This document shows, piece after piece, positions 48,450 to 59,700 of a DNA stretch of 64,000 bases. Positions within the stretch are counted from its first letter, which is position 1. Every line of letters starts with the position of its first letter. The notes beneath the pieces were generated by a model. The model did not search any database, had not been told where the DNA came from, and saw only the letters and a program-made list of their open reading frames with translations. The translations under genes and the position numbers were made by a program. Source of the DNA: Paracidovorax konjaci (GTDB lineage Bacteria; Pseudomonadota; Gammaproteobacteria; Burkholderiales; Burkholderiaceae_C); assembly GCF_900112675.1 (NCBI RefSeq), contig NZ_FOMQ01000003.1:388507-452506 (forward strand), read 5' to 3'.

Positions 48450-49399
48450 TGACCTATATCCCCATACCGACCCCCGATGACGTGAAGGCCGCGCTGGAAG
48501 CCGCCGCCCGCAGGCCGCGCGCGGCCGCAGTGCCCGGGCTGGACCTGCTCAAGGAGCACCCATGCTTCGGCGGCTCCCAGCGCTTCTACCGCCATGCCTC
48601 CAGCGAGATCGGCCTGCCGATGCAGTTCTCGGTCTACCTGCCGCCCGCAGCGCTGGCCGACCCCACGCGCCCGGTGCCCACGCTCATGTACCTCGCCGGC
48701 CTCACCTGCACCGAGGAAACCTTCATGGTGAAGGCCGGCGCGCAACGCTACGCGGCCGAGCACGGCATCGCGCTCGTCTCGCCCGACACCAGCCCGCGCG
48801 GCACCGAGGCCGAATCCATCGAAGGCGCCACCGCCGACTGGGATTTCGGCATCGGCGCGGGCTTCTACCTCGACGCGACCGAAGCGCCCTGGAACCGCCA
48901 CTGGCGCATGGAGAGCTACATCGTGCGCGAGCTGGTGCCGCTGCTGGGCCGCCTGCTGCCCATCGACACCGCGCGCCTCGGACTCATGGGCCACTCCATG
49001 GGCGGCCATGGCGCGCTCACGCTGGCCCAGCGCCACCCGGGCGTGTTCCGCTCGCTGTCGGCCATCGCGCCGATCTGCGCGGCATCGCAGTGCGCCTGGG
49101 GCGACAAGGCCTTCCGCAACTACTTCGGCGTGGTCTGCAGGACCTGGCAGGCGCACGACGCCACGGTGCTCATGCAAAAGCAGAAATCGGCGCCCTATCC
49201 GGGCGGCATCCTGATCGACCAGGGCATGGCCGACGCCTTCCTCGCCGAGCAGTTGCACCCGCACGTGTTCGAGGCCGCGTGCGGCCTCGTCCGGCAGCCG
49301 CTCACCGTGCGCCGCCATGCGGAGTACGACCACGGCTACTACTTCATCCAGACCGTGATCGGCGACCACGTCGCCCACCACGCGCGGCAACTGGTCTGA
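48449..49399 (+). CDS. fghA: S-formylglutathione hydrolase
   Basis: A 316-residue serine hydrolase of the esterase D family, which releases formate and glutathione from S-formylglutathione. The nucleophile elbow GHSMGGHGAL carries Ser183; other family marks are HPCFGGSQRFYRHASSEIGLPMQFSVYLPP, YLAGLTCTEETFMVKAGAQR and YDHGYYFIQTVIGDHVAHHA. The family N-terminus corresponds to about residue 35, so the first 27 or so residues are an extension; a GTG at 48530 would give a typical 289 residues. Neither start has a clear ribosome-binding site. It is the partner of adhC in formaldehyde detoxification. Confidence 0.92.
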   Translation: MTYIPIPTPDDVKAALEAAARRPRAAAVPGLDLLKEHPCFGGSQRFYRHASSEIGLPMQFSVYLPPAALADPTRPVPTLMYLAGLTCTEETFMVKAGAQRYAAEHGIALVSPDTSPRGTEAESIEGATADWDFGIGAGFYLDATEAPWNRHWRMESYIVRELVPLLGRLLPIDTARLGLMGHSMGGHGALTLAQRHPGVFRSLSAIAPICAASQCAWGDKAFRNYFGVVCRTWQAHDATVLMQKQKSAPYPGGILIDQGMADAFLAEQLHPHVFEAACGLVRQPLTVRRHAEYDHGYYFIQTVIGDHVAHHARQLV

Positions 49400-49439
49400 A
49401 CCCGGCGGGGCCCGCGCGCCCCTGCCTGCGTCTGTGCCG

Positions 49440-49460
49440 CCCCGGCTCGCCCGGGGTTTT
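49440..49460 (+). terminator. Terminator candidate after fghA
   Basis: CCCCGG-N5-CCGGGG followed by TTTT. A near copy (CCGGCTCGCCCGGGGG then TTTT) lies at 49469-49488, so termination may use a tandem pair. Confidence 0.5.
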
Positions 49461-49670
49461 GTCATCCTCCGGCTCGCCCGGGGGTTTTCCCCCTCCCCTC
49501 GCCCGTCCGCCGGCACTAATGTCGAGCCAGCTCGACCACAGAGCCGCGCCCATCCCCTGGGCAGCGAACGCGAGGGAGGAACACATGCCACGATGGAAAA
49601 CTGCGGGCCCGGCGGCCCGCGTGCGCCGGCACGCCGGTGCGGCACCGCACCCGGAGCGCGGCGGGCGCCC

Positions 49671-49687
49671 ATTAATGCTGCCTTAAG
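49671..49687 (+). promoter_or_regulatory. PmrA-like box upstream of the phosphoethanolamine transferase gene
   Basis: ATTAAT-GCTGC-CTTAAG fits the PmrA consensus of two YTTAAK half-sites separated by five bases, except for A in place of C/T at the first position. It stands out as an AT-rich island in GC-rich sequence. Overlapping arms AATGCTG and CAGCATT (49674-49695) also form an inverted repeat. It is 23 bases before the assigned start. Confidence 0.5.
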
Positions 49688-49710
49688 CCAGCATTTCCAC
49701 ACTGCCGGGC

Positions 49711-51429
49711 ATGTTCTCCGCAGCCTCGCTCCCGCTCCGCGTCCCCTTCCGGGCCTCCCGGCACCGCGCTGCCGCGCCCTCCCCTGCCGGCATGCACCCC
49801 ATGGCCCTGCTCGCGCTCGCCAGCCTCTGGATGGGCACGGTCTGCAACCTGCCGCTCTGGCACGAGGTGCTGCAGTTGCCCGGCGCGCATACGCTGCGCG
49901 GCTGGGCCTTCGCGGCCGCCTTCATGGTGGCGGTTTCGTCCGCCACGGCCGCCGTGCTGGGGCTGCTGGGCTGGGGCCGCGCGCTCAAGCCGGTGCTGGC
50001 GGTGGCGGTGCTGGCCGCCGCCTCGGGCGCCTACTTCATCGGTGCCTACGGCATCGTGATCGATCCGGGCATGCTCACCAACGTGGCGCAGACCGATGCC
50101 CACGAGGCCGCCGACCTGCTCAACTGGGGCCTGCCGCTAGCGATGCTGGCCATGGCCGGCCCGCCGCTTTTCTGGCTGGCCCGCGCACGCGTGCGGCCGC
50201 TGGGCTGGCGGCGGCGCACGCTGCACCAGGGCGCCTTCGTGCTGGGCGCGCTGGCGGTGGCCGTGCTCTGCATCCTCGCGGTGTTCCAGGATTTCTCGTC
50301 CACCATGCGCAACCACACGCGCATGCGCTACCTCATCAACCCGCTCAACAGCGTCTACGCGGCGGGCAGCCTGGCGGCCAAGCCGCTGCGGCACGACCGC
50401 GGGCCGCTGCAGCCGCTCGGCCGCGACGCGCACCTGGGCTCCAGCTACACGGCGCAGGCGCGCCCGCCCCTGCTGTTGCTGGTGCTGGGCGAGACCGGGC
50501 GCAGCGGCAACTTCGGCGTGAACGGCTACGCACGCAACACCACCCCCGAGCTGTCCGCGCGCCGCGACATCGCCACCGCCGCAGACGCCTGGTCGTGCGG
50601 CACCAGCACCGCCGCCTCGGTGCCGTGCATGTTCTCGCACCTGGGCAAGCAGGCCTACGAAAAGCGCGCGGCCGACTACGAATCGCTGATGGACGTGCTG
50701 CAGCACGCGGGCCTGGCCGTGCTGTGGGTGGACAACCAGTCCGGCTGCAAGGGCGTGTGCGACCGCGTTCCCACGGCCAGCACCTCGGCCCGGCCCACCG
50801 ACCCGCAGTGGTGCGCCGACGGCAAGGAGTGCCTGGACGACGTGATGCTGCAGGGCCTGGATGCGCGCATCGCCGCACTGCCGGCAGCGCAGCGCGCGCG
50901 CGGCGTGGTCGTGGTGCTGCACCAGATGGGCAGCCACGGCCCCGCGTACCACAAGCGTTCGCTGGCCTCGCAAAAGCCCTTCCAGCCCGAGTGCCTGACC
51001 TCGGCCCTGCAGGAATGCTCGCGCGAACAGGTGGTGAACGCGTACGACAACAGCATCGTCTCCACCGACCACTTCCTGAACAGCACCATCCAGTGGCTGG
51101 AAGCGCGCTCGGGCAGCGCGCAGACCGCCATGGTGTATGTGGCCGACCACGGCGAATCGCTGGGCGAGAACAACATCTACCTGCACGGCATGCCCTACGC
51201 CATCGCCCCCGACGTGCAGAAGCACGTGCCGTGGATCACCTGGCTCTCGCCCGCCATGCAGCAGCGCTCCGGCGTCGCCACCGCCTGCCTGCAGCAGGAG
51301 ATGCGCACGCAGCGCATCACGCACGACCACTATTTCCACTCGGTGCTGGGCCTGATGGACGTGCAGACCGGCGCCTACCGGCCCGGGCTGGACATGTTCG
51401 CGGGTTGCCGGCACGCCGCGCAGGGCTGA
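49711..51429 (+). CDS. eptA: Lipid A phosphoethanolamine transferase (EptA family)
   Basis: A 572-residue inner-membrane enzyme. Five helices occupy the first 200 residues (including [18 protein letters not shown]). The periplasmic sulfatase-like domain has [23 protein letters not shown], the probable nucleophile threonine in [15 protein letters not shown] (about Thr298), [10 protein letters not shown] and [15 protein letters not shown], which supply metal ligands. Several cysteines would form disulfides. It transfers phosphoethanolamine to lipid A, which lowers affinity for polymyxins. The assigned start gives a 27-residue polar tail before [14 protein letters not shown]; a start at 49792 is possible. 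No pmrAB genes are adjacent. Confidence 0.9.
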   Translation: MFSAASLPLRVPFRASRHRAAAPSPAGMHPMALLALASLWMGTVCNLPLWHEVLQLPGAHTLRGWAFAAAFMVAVSSATAAVLGLLGWGRALKPVLAVAVLAAASGAYFIGAYGIVIDPGMLTNVAQTDAHEAADLLNWGLPLAMLAMAGPPLFWLARARVRPLGWRRRTLHQGAFVLGALAVAVLCILAVFQDFSSTMRNHTRMRYLINPLNSVYAAGSLAAKPLRHDRGPLQPLGRDAHLGSSYTAQARPPLLLLVLGETGRSGNFGVNGYARNTTPELSARRDIATAADAWSCGTSTAASVPCMFSHLGKQAYEKRAADYESLMDVLQHAGLAVLWVDNQSGCKGVCDRVPTASTSARPTDPQWCADGKECLDDVMLQGLDARIAALPAAQRARGVVVVLHQMGSHGPAYHKRSLASQKPFQPECLTSALQECSREQVVNAYDNSIVSTDHFLNSTIQWLEARSGSAQTAMVYVADHGESLGENNIYLHGMPYAIAPDVQKHVPWITWLSPAMQQRSGVATACLQQEMRTQRITHDHYFHSVLGLMDVQTGAYRPGLDMFAGCRHAAQG

Positions 51430-51476
51430 AGGCGCACGCAAGGACGCCGCCCCGCGCGCGGCGACAATGCCGCGCC

Positions 51477-52385
51477 ATGAACCTGCGTTTCGTCGAGGCC
51501 TTCCACTGGGCCGTCTCGCTCAAGAGCATCACGCGCGCGGCCGAAAAGCTGCACATCACGCAGTCGGCGCTCTCCAGCCGCATCGCCGCGCTGGAGGAAG
51601 AACTCGGCGTGATCCTGCTGGACCGGCGCGAGCGCCAGTTCCGGCTCACGGCCGCGGGGCAGCGCTTCCAGTTGCTGGCGGTGCAATTGCTCGCACTGCA
51701 GCGGCGCGTGAAGGAAGAGCTGGGCAGCAGCCCCCACGCGCCCGCGGCGCTGCGCATCGGGGCCATCGAATCGGTGGTGCACAGCTGGCTCACGGGCTGG
51801 CTGAAAGAGGTGCGCAAGAGCCGCCCCGACTTCGAGCTGGAACTCACCGTGGAAACCTCGCCCGTGCTCGTGGACCAGGTGCGCCGCGGCGCGCAGGACC
51901 TCGTCTTCACGGCGCTGCCCGTGGCCGACACCAGCGTGCGCAGCCGGCTCATGCCGCCGATGGAGATGGTGTTCGTGGGCCACCGCACGCTGCACACCGA
52001 GCGCCGCTACGACCTCGCGCGGCTCGCGCAGCACGACCTCATCACCTTCCAGCGCGGCTCCCAGCCGCACCAGACGCTGCTGCAGCTCTACCAGGATGCG
52101 GCGCTGCCCGTGCCGCGCGTGCATGCCGTGTCGTCGATCTCCGCCATGCTGCAACTGGTGGAGGGCGAGTTCGGCATCGCGCTGCTGCCGCGCGCGGTCA
52201 CGCAGCGGCTGTCCACGCGCATGCCGCTGCGCATCCTGCGCACCGACTGCGCCATCACGCCGCTGCCCATCCACGCCAGCTACCGCGAAGACCCCGGCTC
52301 CACCGTCGCCGAAACGGTGCTCGAATCCGCGCAGGCCTACGTGGCGCGCACCACGGCGGTTCGCCGGCGGCGCACGGCGGCCTGA
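51477..52385 (+). CDS. LysR family transcriptional regulator
   Basis: A 302-residue LysR regulator: [58 protein letters not shown] is the DNA-binding part and the effector domain starts near residue 93. It is co-directional with the DUF1445 hydro-lyase and MFS genes that follow, and these are the likely targets. It begins 48 bases after eptA. Confidence 0.88.
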   Translation: MNLRFVEAFHWAVSLKSITRAAEKLHITQSALSSRIAALEEELGVILLDRRERQFRLTAAGQRFQLLAVQLLALQRRVKEELGSSPHAPAALRIGAIESVVHSWLTGWLKEVRKSRPDFELELTVETSPVLVDQVRRGAQDLVFTALPVADTSVRSRLMPPMEMVFVGHRTLHTERRYDLARLAQHDLITFQRGSQPHQTLLQLYQDAALPVPRVHAVSSISAMLQLVEGEFGIALLPRAVTQRLSTRMPLRILRTDCAITPLPIHASYREDPGSTVAETVLESAQAYVARTTAVRRRRTAA

Positions 52386-52579
52386 GTGCACCGGCGCGGT
52401 GCGGCCCGCCCCGGGAAAGTCCTGATGGCGATGGCACGCTTTTCGCAATATTGAAAATTCAGATGAGTCCATCGATTTTTTCGATGGAACGAACGCAAGA
52501 TTTTGCGTTGGATTCGTCCGGGGTGCGGCTTCCACAATCCGCCGCATCGCAACAGCCTCACGCCAACGGCGCGGTTCCC

Positions 52580-53431
52580 ATGACGACGATTTCGATGCCT
52601 TCCCCTTCCACGGCCGCGCCGTCGCACGGCGCCGGCATCGCCGGCCTCACGGCGCAGTCGAGCGGCCGCGAGGTGCGCGCCGCCGCGCGCTCCGGCCGCC
52701 TGAGCGGCCACACCAGCGGCCTGGCGCGCGAGCACGTCCAGGCCAACCTGGCGATCCTGCCGCGCGCACTGGCCGCCGATTTCCAGCGCTACTGCGAACT
52801 GAACCCGCGCCCCTGCCCGGTGCTGGCCGTGAGCGAGCCCGGCTCCTGCGCGATGCCCACGCTGGGCGAGGGCATCGATCTGCGCACCGACGTGCCGCGC
52901 TACGGCGTGTGGCGGGACGGCGTGCTCGTGCAGTCGCCCACCGACCTCTCGGCCTGGTGGCAGGACGACCTCGTGGCCTTCGCCATCGGCTGCTCTTTCT
53001 CGTTCGAGCATGCGCTGCTGGCCGAGGGCATCGCACTGCGCCACGTGGACGAGGGCCGCAACGTGGCCATGTACCGCACCACCGTGCAGACCGTGCCCTC
53101 CGGCGTGTTCCGCGGGCCCATGGTGGTGAGCATGCGCCCGCTGCCGGCGGCCGATGCCGAGCGCGCCGCGCGCATCACGGCGCGCACGCCGCAGGTGCAC
53201 GGTGCGCCGGTGCACATGGGCGACCCGGCCGTGCTCGGCATCGCCGATCTCTCGCGCCCCGACTACGGCGACGCGGTGGCCGTCCACCCCGGCGAAGTGC
53301 CCGTCTTCTGGGCCTGCGGCGTCACGCCCCAGGCGGCCATCGCCGCGGCGCGCCTGCCCTTCTGCATCACCCACGCACCGGGCTGCATGCTGGTCACCGA
53401 CCTGCTCAACCGCGATCTGGCCACGGCCTGA
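52580..53431 (+). CDS. DUF1445 / UPF0317 putative hydro-lyase (D-glutamate cyclase family)
   Basis: About 283 residues. The family core runs from [32 protein letters not shown] to [31 protein letters not shown], with [25 protein letters not shown] and [12 protein letters not shown] between. Relatives include mammalian D-glutamate cyclase and bacterial YcsI-type proteins often called hydro-lyases. The start is uncertain: 52580 is chosen, but an ATG at 52463 is in frame and would add a 39-residue low-similarity tail. It is 89 bases before the MFS gene, which probably imports the substrate. Confidence 0.85.
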   Translation: MTTISMPSPSTAAPSHGAGIAGLTAQSSGREVRAAARSGRLSGHTSGLAREHVQANLAILPRALAADFQRYCELNPRPCPVLAVSEPGSCAMPTLGEGIDLRTDVPRYGVWRDGVLVQSPTDLSAWWQDDLVAFAIGCSFSFEHALLAEGIALRHVDEGRNVAMYRTTVQTVPSGVFRGPMVVSMRPLPAADAERAARITARTPQVHGAPVHMGDPAVLGIADLSRPDYGDAVAVHPGEVPVFWACGVTPQAAIAAARLPFCITHAPGCMLVTDLLNRDLATA

Positions 53432-53519
53432 CCCTCCCCGCACCCCTGCGCCGCAGGGCCTCGCCGGCCTGCGCGCCCCCGTCTCCCGCCTCCCGCATCC
53501 ACACCGAAAGGCCCCTGCC

Positions 53520-54764
53520 ATGTGGCTCAAACACACCTCCCCGACCGAGCGGCGCACGCTGGCCGCCACCTTCGCCGGCTACGGCGTCGATGGCTTCGAC
53601 TACATGATCTACACCTTCCTCATTCCCACGCTGCTGCTGGCGTGGAACATGACGAAGGCCGAGGCCGGCTACATCGCCACCGGCGCGCTGCTCACCTCGG
53701 CCATCGGCGGCTGGGCCGCGGGCGTGCTGGCCGACCGGTACGGCCGGGTGCGCGTGCTGCAGTGGACGGTGCTGTGGTTCACCTTCTTCACCTTCCTGAG
53801 CGGTTTCACCGAATCGTTCGGACAGCTGTTCTTCACGCGCGCCATGCAGGGCTTCGGCTTCGGCGGCGAATGGGCCGTGGGCTCCGTGCTGATCGCCGAG
53901 ACCATCTCCGCGCGCCACCGCGGCAAGGCCGCGGGCCTGGTGCAGAGCAGTTGGGCCGTGGGCTGGGCGGCGTCGGCGCTCGCCTTCTGGGGCGTGTATT
54001 CGATCCTTCCGCCGGAGCTGGCCTGGAAGGTGCTGTTCTGGATCGGCATCCTGCCCGCGCTGCTCATCATCTACATCCGCCGCAACATCGCGGAGCCGCC
54101 CGTGTACCTGGCCGCCCAGGCCCGCGCCCGCGCCGCCGGCCAACGGGGCAGCTTCCTGCGCATCTTCCATCCTTCGCTGCTGCGCACCACGGTGCTCGCG
54201 AGCCTGCTGGCCACCGGCATGCAGGGCGCCTACTACTCGGTGACCACCTGGCTGCCCACCTTTCTCAAGACGGAGCGGCACCTGTCGGTGCTGGGCACCA
54301 GCGGCTACCTGCTGGTGCTGATCGCCGGCTCGTTCGTGGGCTATCTGGCGAGTGCGTGGCTGTCGGACGTGATCGGCCGGCGCCGCTGCTTCATCCTGTT
54401 CGCCGCCATGGGCATGGCGCTGGTGCTGGCCTACACCCAGATCCCCATCACCGATGCGTGGATGCTGGTGCTCGGCTTCCCGCTGGGCTTCTTCCTGTCG
54501 GGCATCTTCTCGGGCATGGGCGCCTTCCTCTCCGAGCTGTTCCCGAGCGACGTGCGCGGCTCCGGCCAGGGCTTCTGCTACAACTTCGGCCGCGCGATCG
54601 GCGCCATCTGCCCGGCACTCATCGGCGTGCTCGGCAACACGCTGCCGCTGGGGCAGACCATCGGCTGGATCACGGCCGTGTGCTACGGCCTCGTCATCAT
54701 CGCCGCGCTCGCGTTGCCCGAAACACTCGGCCGTGAGCTCAGTGCGGACCTTTCCACCTCCTGA
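53520..54764 (+). CDS. MFS transporter (MHS/NanT-like)
   Basis: A 414-residue major facilitator with twelve helices. [32 protein letters not shown] fits the first helix of metabolite:proton symporters, [15 protein letters not shown] is the loop-2/3 signature, and [15 protein letters not shown] its second-half equivalent. It is co-transcribed with the DUF1445 gene, so a substrate such as a hydroxy acid or pyroglutamate-like compound is a reasonable guess, but not shown. Confidence 0.87.
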   Translation: MWLKHTSPTERRTLAATFAGYGVDGFDYMIYTFLIPTLLLAWNMTKAEAGYIATGALLTSAIGGWAAGVLADRYGRVRVLQWTVLWFTFFTFLSGFTESFGQLFFTRAMQGFGFGGEWAVGSVLIAETISARHRGKAAGLVQSSWAVGWAASALAFWGVYSILPPELAWKVLFWIGILPALLIIYIRRNIAEPPVYLAAQARARAAGQRGSFLRIFHPSLLRTTVLASLLATGMQGAYYSVTTWLPTFLKTERHLSVLGTSGYLLVLIAGSFVGYLASAWLSDVIGRRRCFILFAAMGMALVLAYTQIPITDAWMLVLGFPLGFFLSGIFSGMGAFLSELFPSDVRGSGQGFCYNFGRAIGAICPALIGVLGNTLPLGQTIGWITAVCYGLVIIAALALPETLGRELSADLSTS

Positions 54765-54892
54765 TGAGTTTCTCTGCGCGGAATACATCCTGTTACCCGT
54801 GCACGCAACTTGCTAAGCCGTCACCATGGCGCATCGCGGCGCAGGCCGCGGTGATCCGACTGTTCAACGGTGTCCTCAGAGGTCCACACTCC

Positions 54893-56521
54893 ATGAAAAA
54901 ACTGACCCTCCGCCAAAAGCTCTGGCTTCCGCTGATCCTTGCGCTGCTCGGTCTGCTCGCGCTCACCTTCGTCAACGCATGGCAGGCCCGCACGCTGCAG
55001 TACGAAGCCCGACAGTCCGCGCTGGCCGACATCACCGACATGGCCCTGTCAGTGCTGGGCGACTACGAGAAGCAGGCCCAGGCCGGCAAGATGAGCCAGG
55101 AGGAGGCTCGCCGCGCCGCGATGGAGCGCGTGGCCGCGCAGCGCTACGGCAAGGACGGCTACGTCACGCTCATCAATGCCGATTCGGTGATCGTCATGCA
55201 CCCGATCAAGCCCGAACTCAACGGCAAGAACATGCTCTCGTTCAAGGACGCCAAGGGCACGCCACTCTACGTGAACATCGCCGCCACCGGCAGCTCTGCG
55301 CAGGGCCGGGGCTTCCTCGAATACTGGTGGCCCCGCCCGGGCAGCGACGCGCCCAGCCCCAAGCTCGGCTACGCCGTGCGGTTCAAGCCCTGGAACTGGG
55401 ACCTGGTCGCCGGCGATTACGTGGACGACATCGAGCAGACCTTCCGCAACACCCTCTACCGCGCCGTGGGCCTGCTGGCGCTGCTGGGCCTCGCGATCTC
55501 GGTGTTCACCGGCTTCGTGGTGCGCGACATCGAGCGCTCGGTCGGCGGCGAACCCGGCGCCGCCGCGCAGGCCGCGCTGCGCATGGCCGAGGGCGACCTG
55601 CAGGCCGCCATCGCGCTGCGCCCCGGCGACGACCGCAGCCTGATGCACGCCATCGGCTTCATGCGCGACCGCCTGGGCAGCATCCTGCAGCGCATCCAGC
55701 AGGCCACGGGCACCATCGACCACGCGGCAGCGGAAATCTCCCAGGGCAACGCCGACCTCTCGCGCCGCACCGAGCAGCAGGCGTCCTCGCTGCAGCAGAC
55801 GGCCTCCAGCATGGAGGAACTCACGGCCACGGTGCGCCAGAACGCCGACAACGCGCGCCAGGCGGCGCAGTACGTCTCCACCACCGCGCTGACGGCCGAA
55901 CAGGGCGGCAAGGCCGTGCACCAGGTGGTGGAGAGCATGCGCTCCATCAATGCCAGCTCGCGCAAGATCAGCGAGATCATCGGCGTGATCGACGGCATCG
56001 CCTTCCAGACCAACATCCTGGCGCTCAACGCAGCCGTGGAAGCGGCCCGCGCGGGCGAGCAGGGCCGCGGCTTCGCCGTGGTGGCCGGCGAGGTGCGCAA
56101 CCTCGCGCAGCGCAGCGCCTCGGCCGCGCGCGAGATCAAGGCGCTCATCAGCGAATCGGTGAACGAGGTGCAGAACGGCTCCGATCTGGTCGAGAAGGCC
56201 GGCCGCACCATGGGCGAGGTGGTCGAATCGGTACAGCGCATCTCGGGCCTCATGGAGGGCATCGCCTCCGCCAACGCAGAGCAGACCGCCGGCATCGAGG
56301 AAGTGAACCGCGCCGTCACGCAGATGGACGAGATGACCCAGCAGAACGCGGCCATGGTGGAGCAGGCCAGTGCCGCGACGGCGGCCATGGCCTCGCAGGT
56401 GTCGGTGCTGCGCGACGCGCTCTCGGTGTTCCGGCTCCACGGCGAGGAAGCCGACGCCCTGCCCGCCACGCCGTCCCACCGGCCGCTGCCGTCCGCCCGC
56501 GTGGCGCAACTCACGCGCTGA
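54893..56521 (+). CDS. Methyl-accepting chemotaxis protein with single Cache domain
   Basis: A 542-residue chemoreceptor. Helix 1 is near residues 13-33, the periplasmic Cache domain about 35-185 ([31 protein letters not shown], then [18 protein letters not shown]), helix 2 near 190-210, then a HAMP-like segment and the signalling hairpin with the conserved tip [36 protein letters not shown]. No CheR-docking pentapeptide is seen at the C-terminus. The ligand is unknown; no che genes are adjacent. Confidence 0.93.
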   Translation: MKKLTLRQKLWLPLILALLGLLALTFVNAWQARTLQYEARQSALADITDMALSVLGDYEKQAQAGKMSQEEARRAAMERVAAQRYGKDGYVTLINADSVIVMHPIKPELNGKNMLSFKDAKGTPLYVNIAATGSSAQGRGFLEYWWPRPGSDAPSPKLGYAVRFKPWNWDLVAGDYVDDIEQTFRNTLYRAVGLLALLGLAISVFTGFVVRDIERSVGGEPGAAAQAALRMAEGDLQAAIALRPGDDRSLMHAIGFMRDRLGSILQRIQQATGTIDHAAAEISQGNADLSRRTEQQASSLQQTASSMEELTATVRQNADNARQAAQYVSTTALTAEQGGKAVHQVVESMRSINASSRKISEIIGVIDGIAFQTNILALNAAVEAARAGEQGRGFAVVAGEVRNLAQRSASAAREIKALISESVNEVQNGSDLVEKAGRTMGEVVESVQRISGLMEGIASANAEQTAGIEEVNRAVTQMDEMTQQNAAMVEQASAATAAMASQVSVLRDALSVFRLHGEEADALPATPSHRPLPSARVAQLTR

Positions 56522-56798
56522 CCCTGCGCGCCGCGCCACGGCCGTGCCGGGCCGGTGCGGCGATCGGAGACTGGCGGGGTCTGCGCATGGGCAGCGCAAC
56601 GCTGCCGCAAGAATTGCCGGCGCGGGCGTTGCCTCCATGGCGGCAGGCGGGCATCCCGTTTGCCCGCAGTGGCGCAAGCACTGTCCCGAGGGGGGATGCC
56701 GGCCGCCACAGGCGCCGCCGGTATCCAATGGCCGGCCGCCGCGGGCGGGGGCCGGCGGGCAGCGGACATCCCCAACCCATCCCGGATGGCGCCAGACC

Positions 56799-59700
56799 AT
56801 GCACCACGATGCCCCCGCACCCGAGGCCACCCCGCCTTTAACGGCCGCAGACACCCCGTACGCGCTGGCCCGCGCATTTCCGGGGCACAGCGAGATGGCC
56901 CGGCGCATGCGCGGCATGGACTGGGCCGCGACGACGCTGGGGCCCGTCGGCGGCTGGTCGCCCAACCTGCTCGCCGCGCTCAGCCTGTGCCTCACCTCGC
57001 GCTTTCCGATGCACATCTGGTGGGGGCCGGATCTGCGGCTTTTCTACAACGATGGCTACATCCCCCTGCTGGGCCCGGGAAAACACCCGGCGGCGCTCGC
57101 GCGCTCCGGCCGCGAGGTCTGGGCGGAGGTCTGGGACCAGATCCGGCCCATGGTCGAGGGCGTGCAGCAGGGCGCGGAGGCGACCTGGTCGGAAGACCTG
57201 CTCATGTTTTTCGACCGTGCGCTGCCTCAGGAGGAGGTGTACGCCACCTTCTCCTTCAGCCCCATCCTGTCCGGCGACGGCTCGGTGGAGGGCCTGTTCT
57301 GCGCCTGCAGCGAAACGACCGGGAGGGTCGTCACCGCCCGCCGGGTGGAAACGCTGCGCCGTCTCGGCCTCGCGACGGAAGCGCACAGCGCCGGTGAAGC
57401 GTGCGCCGCCGCCCTGCGGGCCCTGGACGCCAACCCCTGCGACATCCCGTTCGCACGGATCGAATGGGGTGGCACGGACCGGGCCGGAGGCGCCCTGGCC
57501 TGCTCCGCGGCCCTGCCCGGCGAGGACTGGGACACGCTCATGCAGCGCTGGGCCCCGCAATGCCGGCAGTTGCACGACAGTGGCGCTGCGCAGCGCGTGG
57601 CAATCGAACCGCCGCATGCCGCACCGTGGCCCCACGGTGGCGCGCATGCCTTGCTGCTGCCGCTGCGGGTGGGCACGGCCGATCGGCCCGATGGCACCCT
57701 CGTGCTGGGCCTGGGGCTGCACAGGCCGTTCGATGCGGCTTACGAGGACTTCATCCACCTCGTGCAGCAGCAGGTCGAACGCGCCATCGGGGAGGCGCGG
57801 AGCTACGAGATGGAGCGCCACCGCGCCGAGACGCTGATGGAGCTGGACCGCGCCAAGACAGCGTTCTTCTCCAACCTCAGCCACGAATTCCGCACGCCGA
57901 TCACCCTGATGCTGGGCCCGCTGGAGGAGGCCCTGGCCCATGCACAGGCGCAGGACGAGGTGCGCGGCCACCTGCAACTGGCCCACCGCAATACGCTGCG
58001 CCTGCGCAAGCTGGTCAACAACCTGCTGGACTTCTCCCGGCTGCAGGCCGGCCGGGCGCAGGCCCGCTTCATCCCCGTGGACCTGGCCGCGCTGACGCAG
58101 GATCTGGCGAGCAATTTCCGCTCCGCGTTCGAGCGCGCGGGCGTCGCGCTGGAAGTGGACTGCCCGCCGCTGCCCTTCCCGCTGTACGTGGACCGGGGCA
58201 TGTGGGAGGACGTGGTGCTCAACCTGCTCGGCAATGCGCTGAAGTTCACCCTGCAGGGGTCGGTGCGGATCGCGCTGGAGCATGGCGGCGGCGGCGGCCA
58301 TGGCGGCACTGCAGGCACCGGGAGCGAGGTCACGCTCACGGTGCAGGACTCCGGCGTGGGCATCGGCGCGGCCGAGCTGCCGCACATCTTCGAGCGGTTC
58401 CGTGTGGGCCGCCACGGGGGCGGGCGCACGCAGGAAGGCACCGGCATCGGCCTTGCGCTGGTGCAGGAGATCGTGCACCTGCACGGCGGCACCGTCTCTG
58501 CGGAGAGCACCCCGGGCCAGGGCAGCGTGTTCCGGGTGCGGCTGCGCGCCGGCTGCGCGCACCTGGACCCGCAGCAGATCGCCGATAGCGATGCCGGCCC
58601 ATCGCCGCTGAGGGCGCAGTCGTATGTGCAGGAGGCCATGGGCTGGAGCTTCCCGGACCTTCCAGCGCCGGCCGTGGCCGGCCTGCACGCCCCGGACGAC
58701 GCGGCGGCCGGCATGCCGCGCTGCCGCGTGCTGGTGGTGGACGACAACGCCGACATGCTCGCCTACGTCGCCTCGCTGCTCAGCCCCCACATGGAGACCG
58801 TGTCCGTGCCGGATGGCGTGCAGGCGCTGGAGCAGTTGCGCTCATCGCATTACGACCTGATGCTGGCCGACGTGATGCTGCCGCGCATGGACGGCTTCAG
58901 CCTGCTGCGCGCGGTGCGCGCCTTGCCCGACCTGCAGCTCCTGCCCGTCATCCTGCTGTCCGCGCGTGCGGGCCAGGAGGCGCATGCCGAGGGGCTTGCC
59001 GCGGGCGCCGACGACTACGTGGCAAAACCCTTCTCCGCGCGCGACCTGCTGGCGCGGGTGGCGGCCGCGCTGGCGCGTGCGCGCAAGCGCGCGGAGACGG
59101 CGAAAGCCGCGGAGATCCGCTACCGCCAGCTGTTCGACGCCATCGACGAAGGCTTTTGCATCATCGAGCTGGTGTTCGACGCAGCGGGCAGGCCCATCGA
59201 CTACCGCTTCCTGGAAGTGAACCCGGCCTTCAAACGGCACACCGGCCTCGTCGATGCGGCCGGCAGGACGATGCGCGAACTGATACCGGACCTGGACGGC
59301 GAATGGTTCGAGCGCTACGGCCGCGTGGCCACGCTGCGCGAGCCCCTGCGCTTCGAGCAGTATTCCGAGAAGCTCGACCACCGCTGGTTCGACGTCTTTG
59401 CCTTCCCCGCCGACGATGGCCAGCCCTGCCGCGTCGGCATCCTCTTCACCGATATTTCCGCCCGCAAGCGCGCCGAAAGAGCACTGCAGCACAGCGAACG
59501 GCGGCTGCAGGAAACCGATCGCCGGAAGGACGAATTCCTCGCGACGCTGGCCCACGAACTGCGCAACCCGCTGGCGGCCATCAGCGGCGCGGTGGAGCTG
59601 CTGCGCCACCCGATGGGCCAGCTCTCCAAGGCACGCGCGGGCGAGGTGCTGGGGCGCCAGGTCAGGCACATGGTGCGGCTGGTGGACGAGCTGCTGGACG

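Larger units (their letters stand above)
49400..49710. other. 311-base spacer between fghA and the phosphoethanolamine transferase gene
   Basis: It contains two similar terminator-like hairpins near its start (49440-49488) and a PmrA-like box near its end. The middle is GC-rich with no convincing gene. Confidence 0.5.
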
